A stretch of DNA of 64,000 nucleotides from the NCBI RefSeq assembly GCF_019166065.1, contig NZ_JAHTBN010000016.1, forward strand, positions 1 to 64,000. The letters are read 5' to 3'. The translations under genes and the position numbers were made by a program. Positions 52,036 to 60,559 of this stretch are shown here, in pieces. Below the pieces are notes generated by a model, which made no database searches, was not told where the DNA came from, and worked only from the letters and a program-made list of their open reading frames with translations. The stretch is from Candidimonas humi. GTDB lineage: Bacteria; Pseudomonadota; Gammaproteobacteria; Burkholderiales; Burkholderiaceae_B. The first letter of the stretch is position 1, and each line of letters starts with the position of its first letter.

Positions 52036-53397
52036 GTGGCAATTTCCAATAGCGATCTCAGAGTATCCAGCCGTACCACCTGGGTCGTCCTGCTCTTATG
52101 TTGGGGCGCGATCCTGTCCGAGGGCTACGACGTAGGCGTCATGGGCGCCATTCTGCCGGTGCTCTCCGGCGACAAGGGCTGGGCATTGACGCCGGTGCAA
52201 CTGGGTTGGCTGGGCAGCCTGGCCCTGATAGGCATGTTGTTCGGCGCGGCGCTGGTCGGCACGCTCAGCGACCAGTACGGGCGGCGTCGCATGTATTTCC
52301 TGTGCATTGCGCTGTTCTCGTGCTCGATGATCGTATGCGCGCTGGCACCCAATCCCGAGGTCTTCGGCGCGGCTCGCCTGGTGGGTGGCCTGGGGCTGGG
52401 CGGGATCATCCCGGTGGCCGCGGCCATGACCATAGAATATTCCCCGCCCGAGCGGCGCAGCGAAAATTACGGCCTGATGTATTCCGGCTATTCGCTGGGC
52501 ATTCTGGCTGCAGCGCTGGTGTCCATTCCTCTGCTGCAGCATGCAAGCTGGCATGCTGTGCTGGGCCTGGGCGCGGTGCCGCTGCTGATCCTGCCGCTTA
52601 TCGCCCGCTACCTGCCCGAATCCGTCGAATACCTGGAATCCAAGGGGCGCGGCGCTGACGCGCGTGCCTGGGCCCTGAAACTGGGCGCCACCGAAGAAGA
52701 CTACCTGCGTTTCCAGGCCCATACCTTGAATCGCAAGAAGGGGCAGGATGCCGCCGCGGCCAAGTCGGTCGGCGAGTTGGTCGCCGAAGTATTCGGCGCC
52801 CATAATCTGCGCGCCACCATCTGCTTCTGGCTGGCCCTGTTCCTGGGCCTGCTCATGGTGTATGGCCTGACCACCTGGCTGCCGCAGATCATGCGCAAAT
52901 CCGGCTACAACCTCAGTTCCAGCCTGTTGTTCCTGGCAGTTTTCAGTCTTACGTCCGCCATAGGCGGCGTGGTGGCCGGCAAGGTCGCCGACCGCCTGGG
53001 GGCCTTGCGCACGGTGGCCTGGTGCTATCTGATAGGCGCAGTCGGCATTGCCTTGCTGGGGTTCAAGGGCCCGGCCTTCACCACCTATGTGCTGATTGGT
53101 GTGGCCGGTTTCGGCAGCATCTCCGCTTCCTTGATCCTGACCGGCCTGGTGGCCGACTACTATGCATCGTGGGCGCGCGCCAGCGCCACGGGTTGGGCCC
53201 TGGCCTTCGCCCGGGTCGGCGCCATGTGCGGCCCCCTGCTGGGGGGCTATCTGGCCAGCATGGCCATTCCGCCGCAGTGGCACTTCTTCGTTTTCGCCGC
53301 GACCGCAGTCCTGGCCTTCGTGCTGGTAATGCTGGTGCCGCCGAAGCAGGCCCGTACGCCAGGGCTGGGCAACGCGGCCGTCGAGGCAGCGGAATAG
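52036..53397 (+). CDS. MFS transporter, aromatic acid:H+ symporter (AAHS) type
   Basis: The 453-residue protein has twelve helices and the AAHS loop DQYGRRRMYFLC between helices 2 and 3. SEGYDVGVMGAILP in helix 1 carries the aspartate typical of benzoate/4-hydroxybenzoate transporters. Translation starts at GTG after CCGGAGG. It likely imports an aromatic or related carboxylate. An SDR gene is convergent downstream. Confidence 0.87.
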   Translation: MAISNSDLRVSSRTTWVVLLLCWGAILSEGYDVGVMGAILPVLSGDKGWALTPVQLGWLGSLALIGMLFGAALVGTLSDQYGRRRMYFLCIALFSCSMIVCALAPNPEVFGAARLVGGLGLGGIIPVAAAMTIEYSPPERRSENYGLMYSGYSLGILAAALVSIPLLQHASWHAVLGLGAVPLLILPLIARYLPESVEYLESKGRGADARAWALKLGATEEDYLRFQAHTLNRKKGQDAAAAKSVGELVAEVFGAHNLRATICFWLALFLGLLMVYGLTTWLPQIMRKSGYNLSSSLLFLAVFSLTSAIGGVVAGKVADRLGALRTVAWCYLIGAVGIALLGFKGPAFTTYVLIGVAGFGSISASLILTGLVADYYASWARASATGWALAFARVGAMCGPLLGGYLASMAIPPQWHFFVFAATAVLAFVLVMLVPPKQARTPGLGNAAVEAAE

Positions 53398-53420
53398 GCG
53401 TACAGTGCTTGTTCAGGCTT

Positions 53421-53454
53421 GCCCGGTCGGGCGCTCGGGCGTGGCCGACCGGGC
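53421..53454. terminator. Hairpin terminator region between convergent AAHS and SDR genes
   Basis: GCCCGGTCGG (53421-53430) and CCGACCGGGC (53445-53454) form a perfect 10-bp stem. A second hairpin GGGCGC-CTGGA-GCGCCC lies at 53482-53498. Neither has a T-run, but their position between two convergent stops suggests mutual termination. Confidence 0.5.
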
Positions 53455-53534
53455 CAGGCAACGGCAAGGAATGGCCGGGCAGGGCGCCTGGAGCGCCCGG
53501 GAAGCCTGATGGCGCCAGGTTCCCGCCGCGCGTC

Positions 53535-54335
53535 TCAGTACGTGCCGGGGTACGCCCCGCCATCCAGGAGTATGTTCTGGCCCGTCAGGTACGTGGCCTG
53601 CATACTGCATAGAAAGGCGCAGACTTCACCGAATTCTGCGGCCGTGCCGAAGCGGCGCGCCGGGATGCCGTTCTCGCGCGATTCTCGCATCGCATCGACT
53701 GTGCGGCCGGATTTCCTGGCGCCGACCTCCATCGAGTGCCGCAGTCGGTCGGTATCGAACGCGCCCGGCAATAGGTTGTTGATCGTGACGCCCCGGGCCG
53801 CGATGGAGCTGCGCGCCACGCCTGCTACAAAACCCGTCAGCCCGCTGCGCGCGCCGTTGGACAGGCCCAGTATGTCGATCGGCGCCTTGACCGAGCTCGA
53901 GGTGATGTTCACGATGCGCCCATAGCCGCGCTCGGCCATGCCGTCGACGGTGGCCTTGATCAGTTCGATGGGCGTAAGCATGTTGGCGTCGAGCGCCGCC
54001 ACCCATGCCTTGCGGTCCCAATCGCGGAAATCGCCCGGCGGCGGGCCGCCCGCGTTGGTGACGACGATATCGAAGTCCTTCTGCTCGGCAAAGACGGCGG
54101 CACGGCCTTCCGCTGTAGTGATGTCGGCCGCTACGTGCTTGACGCCGGGCGTGACGCCGCCCGCGGCGGCGGCCGTTTCCCGCAGCGACTTTGCGGCGGC
54201 CTGCAGCGCCTCGGCGCCCCGCGCGACGATGACGACATTTACGCCTTCGCGCACCAGCGCCTGCGCGCAGCCGTAGCCCAGCCCCTTGCTGGCGCCGCAA
54301 ACCAGGGCCGTCCTGCCCGCAATTCCGAGATCCAT
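53535..54335 (-). CDS. SDR-family protein lacking the catalytic Tyr-x3-Lys
   Basis: The 266-residue protein keeps the Rossmann GASKGLG (14-20), TNAGG (93-97) and a Ser cluster at 146-148. Where the catalytic Tyr and Lys should be, it reads LSNGAR (158-163). This resembles the beta-ketoacyl-reductase-like SDR subgroup known to depart from the catalytic tetrad, so a novel or lost activity is possible. The C-terminus LDGGAYPGTY is typical of SDRs. Flanked by a convergent transporter; about 170 bases of unremarkable sequence precede it. Confidence 0.85.
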   Translation of the reverse strand: MDLGIAGRTALVCGASKGLGYGCAQALVREGVNVVIVARGAEALQAAAKSLRETAAAAGGVTPGVKHVAADITTAEGRAAVFAEQKDFDIVVTNAGGPPPGDFRDWDRKAWVAALDANMLTPIELIKATVDGMAERGYGRIVNITSSSVKAPIDILGLSNGARSGLTGFVAGVARSSIAARGVTINNLLPGAFDTDRLRHSMEVGARKSGRTVDAMRESRENGIPARRFGTAAEFGEVCAFLCSMQATYLTGQNILLDGGAYPGTY

Positions 54336-54507
54336 GTGGTTTTCTCCTTGTCGATGTGGGTGAGTGTACCGGCGGCAATGGCGCCGGGTGTCCCGAGGAT
54401 GCCGATCGTAGATCTTAATCGTAATCCTTGCGGGGCACTGCTCTCTATGCGGCGAGGAGAATTGACCGGATGCCGGCGAACGAGAATAGGCCGGAGTTGC
54501 TCAGGTC

Positions 54508-55650
54508 CTAGACGTAGCAGGGCCCATCTATCAGCGGATGCCTGGCTATGAAATCCAGGTCCAGTTCCAGGCCGATCCCCTTGCCGGCAGCGGGCTGGAC
54601 GCAGCCTTGGTCGTCCAGTTCATAGGGGCGTACGGCGCTTAGCTGGTCGCGGAAGGGATTCAGGGTCGTGACATCCGCTTCGAAATATCCGGCGTTGTCC
54701 ACGGCGCACAGGAAATGGATCGAGTTGGACATGTTGATGGCTGTGGCGGATGTGTGCGGATTGACCGATATCCTCTTGGCGCTTGCCATGGCCGCGATGC
54801 GCATGGATTCGCTCAAGCCCCCGGTCTTCGAGAGATCGGGCTGCACGAAGGCGACCGTCCTGGAGTTGAGCAGAGGTTCGAATTCGTAGCGGGTGTAATG
54901 GTTCTCTCCGGCGGCCAGCGGCACGGTGGCGAACCGGGCGCACATATCGTATGAGTATTGATCATGGGCGGGAAAGGGTTCTTCCAGCCAGCCAACGCGC
55001 AGTTCCTGGTAAGCGGGCATGACTTCGCGCGCCTGTTCGAGGCTGTAGGCGGTGTTCGCGTCCAGCAGCAGTTCTACCGCATCGCCCACGGCCTTGCGTA
55101 CCGCCGTCACCCGTTCTATATCGCGTCTTGGCGTGTCGCCCATACGCAGCTTCAGCGCCTTGTACCCGGCGCCCACGTGCTGGAGAGCTTCCTCGGCAAG
55201 GCTTGCCGGCGCTTGCCAGCCCAATGATATTCCTCCGGCATAAGCCTTGACCGGCCTGGCCGAACCTCCCAGCAGTTCGCACAAGGGCTGTCCCGAAACC
55301 TGGCAGCGTATGTCCCACAGCGCCAGATCGACGCCGCTCCAGGCCAGTGCGGCCGCGGCGCCCATCCCGTGGCTGGCGATCTGCATCTTGTATATCCTGC
55401 TGCCCACCGACACGGTGTCCAAGGGGTTCATGCCGACGACCAGCTCTTTTATCGTGGTTTCCAGCAGCCTGGCGATCGCGCCCGGGCAGCGCCCGTGGTG
55501 AGCTTCGCCCCAGCCGGTGAGGCCGTCGTCCGTTTGCACTTTGACTAATACGGCATCCCTCTTGACGCTGCGCCCGATGCCGAGCGTCACGGAGTGCTCG
55601 GGAGGCACGGGAAAGGAAATCGGCACGGCAACGATATCGGTGATTTTCAT
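54508..55650 (-). CDS. Enolase-superfamily protein (mandelate racemase/muconate lactonizing type)
   Basis: A 380-residue acid-sugar-dehydratase-like barrel. Base Lys167 lies in KLR (the KxK position has Arg169). Metal ligands are Asp197 (LLDANT), Glu223 (WLEEP) and Glu249 (AAGENHYTR), and His299 is in NPHTS. Its ATG overlaps the upstream dehydrogenase stop (ATGA). Another member lies three genes ahead in the same operon, so sequential or alternative dehydrations of two acids are expected. The substrate is unknown. It is last in the operon. Confidence 0.88.
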   Translation of the reverse strand: MKITDIVAVPISFPVPPEHSVTLGIGRSVKRDAVLVKVQTDDGLTGWGEAHHGRCPGAIARLLETTIKELVVGMNPLDTVSVGSRIYKMQIASHGMGAAAALAWSGVDLALWDIRCQVSGQPLCELLGGSARPVKAYAGGISLGWQAPASLAEEALQHVGAGYKALKLRMGDTPRRDIERVTAVRKAVGDAVELLLDANTAYSLEQAREVMPAYQELRVGWLEEPFPAHDQYSYDMCARFATVPLAAGENHYTRYEFEPLLNSRTVAFVQPDLSKTGGLSESMRIAAMASAKRISVNPHTSATAINMSNSIHFLCAVDNAGYFEADVTTLNPFRDQLSAVRPYELDDQGCVQPAAGKGIGLELDLDFIARHPLIDGPCYV

Positions 55651-56612
55651 GATGGGTCTCGGGATTCGAAAACTTCCGGGTTGACCAGGAATCGGGATGT
55701 CCGATGCTGGAGCAGAGCAAGCAGTTCGTGCACGGCCCCCATGCTCATGCGGCGCATGCTTTGCTCCGTAGTTCCGGCGATATGGGATGTCAGGGTCAGG
55801 TTCGGGCACTGCAGCAGAGGATCGTTCGCGGGCAGGGGCTGCGTGTCGTATACGTCCAGCACGGCCGCTGCCAGTTCGCGGCGGCGAAGCGCCTCGATCA
55901 GCGCCGGCGTATCGATGACGGGCCCCCTGGAAACATTGATGAGCAGGGCCGTGCTCTTCATGAGCTTCAATGCCGCTGCGTCGACCAGTCCGCGTGTTTC
56001 GGGGGTCAGGGGGCAACTGAGCACCACTATGTCGGATTGCGCGAACAGCGTGGGCTTGTCCACCGGCCGTACGGGCGGGGCGACCGCGGCCGGGCGGCGG
56101 GCAAGCCCGAGCACGTTCATGCCCAGCATGGATGCGAGCGTTCCGAGCCGTCCTCCGATTGCGCCCACTCCCACTATGCCCAGTGTCAGGCTTTCCAGTT
56201 CGCCGCAGCTTCCACCCAACTGCTTTCCGGCGTCCCAGCCCCGGCCGCGGAAGGCCGAGTCGATGCGAGCGAGAGGGCGCACATGGCCGAGCATGGCCGC
56301 CAGGCAGTATTCCGCTACCGCGGTGGTGTTGGCGCCGGGGACGTTGGCGACGGGAATCCCCTTGGCCGTGGCCCGGGCCACGGGAATCATGTCCAGGCCT
56401 ACCCCGTGCCGCACCACGGCTTTGAGCCGGGGCGTGAAGTCGAAAATGTCGTCGGGAAGTTTGGTGCGGACGATGAGGCCGTCCGCATCGCCGGCCAAGT
56501 CGCGCAGCCGTCCCGCGTCGCCGCTGTCGGAAACGACAACGCTCGCGAACTGCTCCAGATGGGCCAGCCCGTCCGGGTGTATGGGATTGGTCAAGAGTAC
56601 CTTGGGTTTCAT
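55647..56612 (-). CDS. D-2-hydroxyacid dehydrogenase
   Basis: The 321-residue NAD(P)-dependent enzyme has GVGAIG at 148-153, Arg in NVSRGP and His in TSHIAGTT. The usual His after TP is preceded by Ser here. It overlaps both neighbours by 4 bases (FAH gene upstream, dehydratase gene downstream), so it works in the same pathway, probably reducing a 2-oxo acid or oxidising the hydroxy acid. Confidence 0.87.
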   Translation of the reverse strand: MKPKVLLTNPIHPDGLAHLEQFASVVVSDSGDAGRLRDLAGDADGLIVRTKLPDDIFDFTPRLKAVVRHGVGLDMIPVARATAKGIPVANVPGANTTAVAEYCLAAMLGHVRPLARIDSAFRGRGWDAGKQLGGSCGELESLTLGIVGVGAIGGRLGTLASMLGMNVLGLARRPAAVAPPVRPVDKPTLFAQSDIVVLSCPLTPETRGLVDAAALKLMKSTALLINVSRGPVIDTPALIEALRRRELAAAVLDVYDTQPLPANDPLLQCPNLTLTSHIAGTTEQSMRRMSMGAVHELLALLQHRTSRFLVNPEVFESRDPS

Positions 56613-57511
56613 GGCGTCACTGTTGTGCACTTGGCTACTGGGTTGGCTAATTGCCCGATGCCCGGGATTCGAACGACGACCTGGTCTCCGTGCTTCAGCC
56701 ATTTTGCAGGCTGGTGCGAGGCCGCAACGCCGGCGGGAGTGCCCGTGGCGATGATGTCTCCGGGATCCAGGGGCATCTTGGAAGACATGTACGAAATCAG
56801 CTCGGGGATCCTGAAAAGCATAAGGGATGTGGAGGATCGCTGCAGGGTCTCTCCGTTCAAGTCCAGGGATATGTCCAGCGCGTGGGGGTCGGCCACTTCG
56901 TCCTTGTGCACGATGGTGGCGCCGAACGGGCCGCTGGCGGCCTGGTTTTTCCCCCTGACGAAGTTCTTGTCGGCCCTGACGAATTCGCTCACGCTGACAT
57001 CATTGAACAGTCCGTAGCCGAACACATGGTCCATTGCCTGTTCCGCCGTGATATTCAAGGCCTGTTTCCCGATGACCACCGCAAGCTCCGCCTCGTAGGT
57101 GATTTCTGTCGCAGTCCGCGGCAGGAGTATAGGATCTCCGTCCCGGATGAGGGTATGCGCGGACTTGATGAAAATGACGGGTTCCGAGGGGTAGGGCTGG
57201 CGCTTTTCGTCCAGGGCGTCCGTGTAGTTGAAGGCCGCTCCGATGATTTTCCCCGTGTCGGGGTTCGCCAGTCTGCCTGTGACTGTCGAACGATCGAGCA
57301 AGGCGTTCTCTTTCCCATCGATTGCCCTGAGCGCATCGGCCAGGGCCGGCGTGTAGGCCTGCACAAATGCGCGCAAGGATGTGCCGGCCGGGCCCAGCAG
57401 CGGTGCAAGCGCCGGATGAGACAAGTCGAGAATGGCGTCTTTAGGCAGCCAGCCGTCCGACAATCCGAGTGCCGGCGAACCCGATCGGTTCGTAAAGGTG
57501 ATGAGCCGCAT
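56609..57511 (-). CDS. Fumarylacetoacetate hydrolase (FAH) family protein
   Basis: The 300-residue protein has the FAH metal site Glu140 and Glu142 in TYEAELAVVIG with Asp171 in GLFNDVSVSEF. The terminal GDIIATGTPAGVA segment completes the family. FAH proteins hydrolyse C-C bonds of diketo acids, decarboxylate oxaloacetate or hydrate 2-oxo-enoates. Here the chemistry would follow a dehydratase in a sugar-acid-like pathway. Coupled by ATGA to the dehydrogenase, 6 bases after the first dehydratase. Confidence 0.89.
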   Translation of the reverse strand: MRLITFTNRSGSPALGLSDGWLPKDAILDLSHPALAPLLGPAGTSLRAFVQAYTPALADALRAIDGKENALLDRSTVTGRLANPDTGKIIGAAFNYTDALDEKRQPYPSEPVIFIKSAHTLIRDGDPILLPRTATEITYEAELAVVIGKQALNITAEQAMDHVFGYGLFNDVSVSEFVRADKNFVRGKNQAASGPFGATIVHKDEVADPHALDISLDLNGETLQRSSTSLMLFRIPELISYMSSKMPLDPGDIIATGTPAGVAASHQPAKWLKHGDQVVVRIPGIGQLANPVAKCTTVTP

Positions 57512-57517
57512 GACGAT

Positions 57518-58660
57518 TCACGCTATCCGGTATTTTTCGATGACGCGGCGTTCGATTTCTATGCCCAGGCCCGGCCCGTCCGGCACTGCGATGACGCCCT
57601 TGTGTTGCGTAATGGGCGTGGTGGACAGCTCGTCCCTGAACGGGTTTTCGCATTGCTCGAACTCGAACATCGGCGGAGTGGGGCGAAAACTGGGAGGCTG
57701 GTCGGGCAGGGCCGCCAGGAAATGCAGCGTAGCGGCTATCCCGATGACCGAACCCCAGGCATGCGGCACGCACTCCACCCCGTGGGCGTTGGCCAGCGCG
57801 GCGATCTTCCGGCATTCGCTGATGCCGCCGGCCGCGCAGACATCGGGCTGCACGATGTCCATGGCTTTGCGCGCGACGATGTCGCGGAACCCCCAGCGGG
57901 TGAATTCGTTTTCGCCGCCCGCCACGGCGATGTCGAGCGCGCGCGTGACTTCTACATAGCCGTCCAGGTCTTCGGGGGAAATGGGCTCTTCGAACCATTC
58001 GACATCGAGTCGCTCGAGTTCGCGGCCCATGCGGATCGCCGCGGGTACCGACAGGCAGTGATTCGCGTCGACCATGAGACGGACGCCGTCGCCGATGGCC
58101 TTGCGCACGGCCGCCACGCGTTCTATATCCGCCTTTATCGAGCCCAGCCCTATCTTCATCTTGATGGCCGTGAATCCGTCGCGCACATAGTCCGCGGCTT
58201 CTTCGACCGCCTCTTCGACCACGCGGTCCATATCGATGAAATACAGGCCCGTGGCGTACGCGGTGACACTGGTTCTATGCGCGCCGCCTATCAGCTTGTG
58301 TATGGGCTGCCCGCATTTTTTTCCGATGATGTCCCACAGCGCGATATCTATTCCGCTCAAGGCGGAGATGGACATGCCCTTGTTGCCGTAGTCCTTGATC
58401 CTGTTGTAGAGATCTTCCCATATGACCTCTACGTCGAATGGGTCCCGATCGATGATTCTTGCCGCATATTGAGACTCGATGTAGGCCTTGGCCACCTGGG
58501 CGGGGCCATAGCATTCGCCCCAGCCCACGACGCCATCGGCGGTCTCGATTTCCACCAGGCACGAGCCGCGGGTCTTGTATATCCATCCCCTGGATGACGT
58601 AAATGGCCTTGCTATGGGCGCGCTGACGACATGGCAGGTGACTTTCTTTATCTGATCCAT
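57518..58660 (-). CDS. Enolase-superfamily dehydratase/racemase (KxK type)
   Basis: The 380-residue barrel has Lys167-x-Lys169 (AIKMKIG), Asp198 (MVDANH), Glu224 (WFEEP), Glu250 (AGGENEFT) and His300 (VPHAWG). This is the complete mandelate-racemase-type set, unlike the KLR variant in the paralogue at 54508. It lies 6 bases after the Bug gene and 6 before the FAH gene. A role as dehydratase of a sugar acid or as racemase of a hydroxy acid is likely. Confidence 0.89.
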   Translation of the reverse strand: MDQIKKVTCHVVSAPIARPFTSSRGWIYKTRGSCLVEIETADGVVGWGECYGPAQVAKAYIESQYAARIIDRDPFDVEVIWEDLYNRIKDYGNKGMSISALSGIDIALWDIIGKKCGQPIHKLIGGAHRTSVTAYATGLYFIDMDRVVEEAVEEAADYVRDGFTAIKMKIGLGSIKADIERVAAVRKAIGDGVRLMVDANHCLSVPAAIRMGRELERLDVEWFEEPISPEDLDGYVEVTRALDIAVAGGENEFTRWGFRDIVARKAMDIVQPDVCAAGGISECRKIAALANAHGVECVPHAWGSVIGIAATLHFLAALPDQPPSFRPTPPMFEFEQCENPFRDELSTTPITQHKGVIAVPDGPGLGIEIERRVIEKYRIA

Positions 58661-58666
58661 TTTTTC

Positions 58667-59647
58667 TCACTTGATCTTGAATACTTTCGACCCCACGGTG
58701 TCGAGGGTGCCTTGAACCGCGAATATCTCTTTTTGCAAGGCGTCTCCGGTAAGAGGGCTGACCACGAATCCGTTTCTCTCGGCGAATTCCGCGAATTCCT
58801 TGCTGTCTATGGCCTTGGAAAAGATGGAAATCAATTTCTTTTCTTCTGCCGGCCGCAGCCCTTTGGGGGCGACGACGTAGGCCATCTGTACCAGAGGGCC
58901 ATACGGATAGACGTCGTAGCCAAGCTCTTTGAAGGTGGGCAGGTCCGGAAATACCTGCAGGCGCTGCTGGGAGAACGTGGCGACGGCTTTTACCAGGCCG
59001 CTCTTGATCTGGCCCAGACTCTCGGACGGCTTCAGGACGGCCGCGTCGATCTGCTTGCCGGCAAGGCCCGCTATGACCTGGGATCCACCGGTATAGGGCA
59101 CGTTGATATAGCTCACTCCCGCCATTCTTGCCGTCATCTCGGCAAAGATGTGATTGATGTTGTGTGTTCCCGGCGTTCCTATGCTGACCTTGCCGGGGTT
59201 CTTCCGCATGTAGTCCAGAAATTGCGGCAGCGTCTTGTACGGCTTGTCCTTCGGTATGAGCAGTATCAGCGGATCGACCGACACCCGGGCGATGGACGTG
59301 AATTCATCGTTGCGCAGCGTCGTCAGTTTCATCGCGATCTGCGCCAGGGTGGAGCTGGTGCCCATGGCCAGGGTATAGCCGTCCGGGGCCGAGCGCGCGG
59401 CCTTGCCCATGCCGATGGATCCGGTTGCGCCGGGCGCGTTTTCGACGACGACCGTGACGCCTTGTCCGGCTATGAGTTTTTGCAGTTCCCTGGCCGCGAT
59501 GTCATTGGATCCGCCGGCATTCCAGGGCACGATCAGGCGGATGGGGTGATCGGGGTACGAGGAGCCGGCCGCCTTCGCGATCATGGGCGATGCGAAGGAG
59601 CAGCAGAGGGCGCAAAGCGCCATGGTCTTCATCAGCGTGAATTTCAC
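58667..59647 (-). CDS. Bug/TctC-family binding protein, first gene of the dehydratase operon
   Basis: A 326-residue Bug protein starting at GTG, chosen because AAGGAG lies just ahead; no better ATG is in frame. The signal peptide ends near AKAAG-S. VPWNAGGSND, NAPGATGSIG and PDGYTLAM are present, then GTPGTHNINHIF and NVPYTGGS. These last two differ from the usual GSAG..S and PYKG, so the ligand may differ as well. The gene leads five co-directional genes with gaps of 6 bases or overlaps. Confidence 0.9.
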   Translation of the reverse strand: MKFTLMKTMALCALCCSFASPMIAKAAGSSYPDHPIRLIVPWNAGGSNDIAARELQKLIAGQGVTVVVENAPGATGSIGMGKAARSAPDGYTLAMGTSSTLAQIAMKLTTLRNDEFTSIARVSVDPLILLIPKDKPYKTLPQFLDYMRKNPGKVSIGTPGTHNINHIFAEMTARMAGVSYINVPYTGGSQVIAGLAGKQIDAAVLKPSESLGQIKSGLVKAVATFSQQRLQVFPDLPTFKELGYDVYPYGPLVQMAYVVAPKGLRPAEEKKLISIFSKAIDSKEFAEFAERNGFVVSPLTGDALQKEIFAVQGTLDTVGSKVFKIK

Positions 59648-59682
59648 ATGAGTCTCCTTGTGGATTTGCTTGTGTGGATCGA

Positions 59683-59711
59683 ATACTATCATTCGTTATA
59701 ACAAACAACAA
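59683..59711 (-). promoter_or_regulatory. Promoter of the dehydratase operon with a dyad in its spacer
   Basis: On the minus strand TTGTTG (59706-59711), 17 bases and TAGTAT (59683-59688) form the promoter. The spacer carries TTC-GTTATAAC-AAA (59692-59705), a 14-bp dyad with one mismatched pair, placed to block RNA polymerase. The divergent GntR gene starts 9 bases beyond and is the likely repressor. Confidence 0.65.
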
Positions 59712-59719
59712 TAGCTTTG

Positions 59720-60481
59720 ATGGTAAATTCAATCCGCGTATCCGACTGTTCATTGTTACTTCCGAGGCCGAATTTGGATCTTGCTGCGACCGCGCTGAAA
59801 CCGGCCCAAAGGCTTACTCTTTGGGACCAAGCCTATAGCGAGCTCAAGAAAGCCTTGCTGGTCGGCAAGTTCCAGCCCGGTCAAAGGCTCTTGCTGCGGG
59901 ACCTGGCCGTAGAATTGAACATCAGCCCGACCCCGGTCAGGGATGCCATCAACCGTCTGGTTGCCGAGCGGGTGCTGGAGCGAGGGGTGGGAGGACAAAA
60001 GGGCGGCGCGACGGTTCCTCTCATCGGGAAAGAACAGTTTTCCCAGTTCATTGTGATACGCAGCCTGCTCGAATCCCGACTGGCAGCCGATGCCGTGGCC
60101 CGATGTTCCGCGGACGACATCAAGGGGCTGCAATCGACCTTGAAGGAAATGCAGAAGTACGCCGCGGAGCGCAAATCGGATCTATATCTGGAGGCGCACC
60201 GCAGGTTTCACTTCTCTATATATTCTCTGTCGACCATGAACATCATTTTCGACGCGGTCGAAAACCTGTGGCTGCGCTGCGGGCCGATGCTGAACATGGT
60301 ATTCCCGGAATACATGCATCAGGTCAGGAAGACGGACTTCCACTCTGCCGCCGTGTCGGCGCTCAAGCGCCGGGACGTACAAGGGGTAGCCGATGCGATC
60401 CAAAGCGATATCGAACAGGCAGGCCGCTATATATGCAATATTCTGGAAAACCTTGAACAGGGCCGAAGCTTGCCGCGCTAG
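59720..60481 (+). CDS. GntR-family regulator of the FCD type
   Basis: The 253-residue protein has a winged helix at about 32-95 (LRDLAVELNISPTPVRDAIN). The FCD domain shows RRFHFSIYS and a C-terminal helix with FHSAAVSALKRRD. The ATG at 59720 follows an overlapping TTG by one codon; the ribosome binding site is weak. It is divergent from the five-gene operon, with a dyad in between, and most likely represses it until a pathway intermediate is present. Confidence 0.88.
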   Translation: MVNSIRVSDCSLLLPRPNLDLAATALKPAQRLTLWDQAYSELKKALLVGKFQPGQRLLLRDLAVELNISPTPVRDAINRLVAERVLERGVGGQKGGATVPLIGKEQFSQFIVIRSLLESRLAADAVARCSADDIKGLQSTLKEMQKYAAERKSDLYLEAHRRFHFSIYSLSTMNIIFDAVENLWLRCGPMLNMVFPEYMHQVRKTDFHSAAVSALKRRDVQGVADAIQSDIEQAGRYICNILENLEQGRSLPR

Positions 60482-60559
60482 CGGGCCTCGTTCGACAAGT
60501 GCCCCCGGCGTTGCGGTATCGCGGCAGGCAGCCGGTCGGGGAATTTGCCGCAGCGTTCC

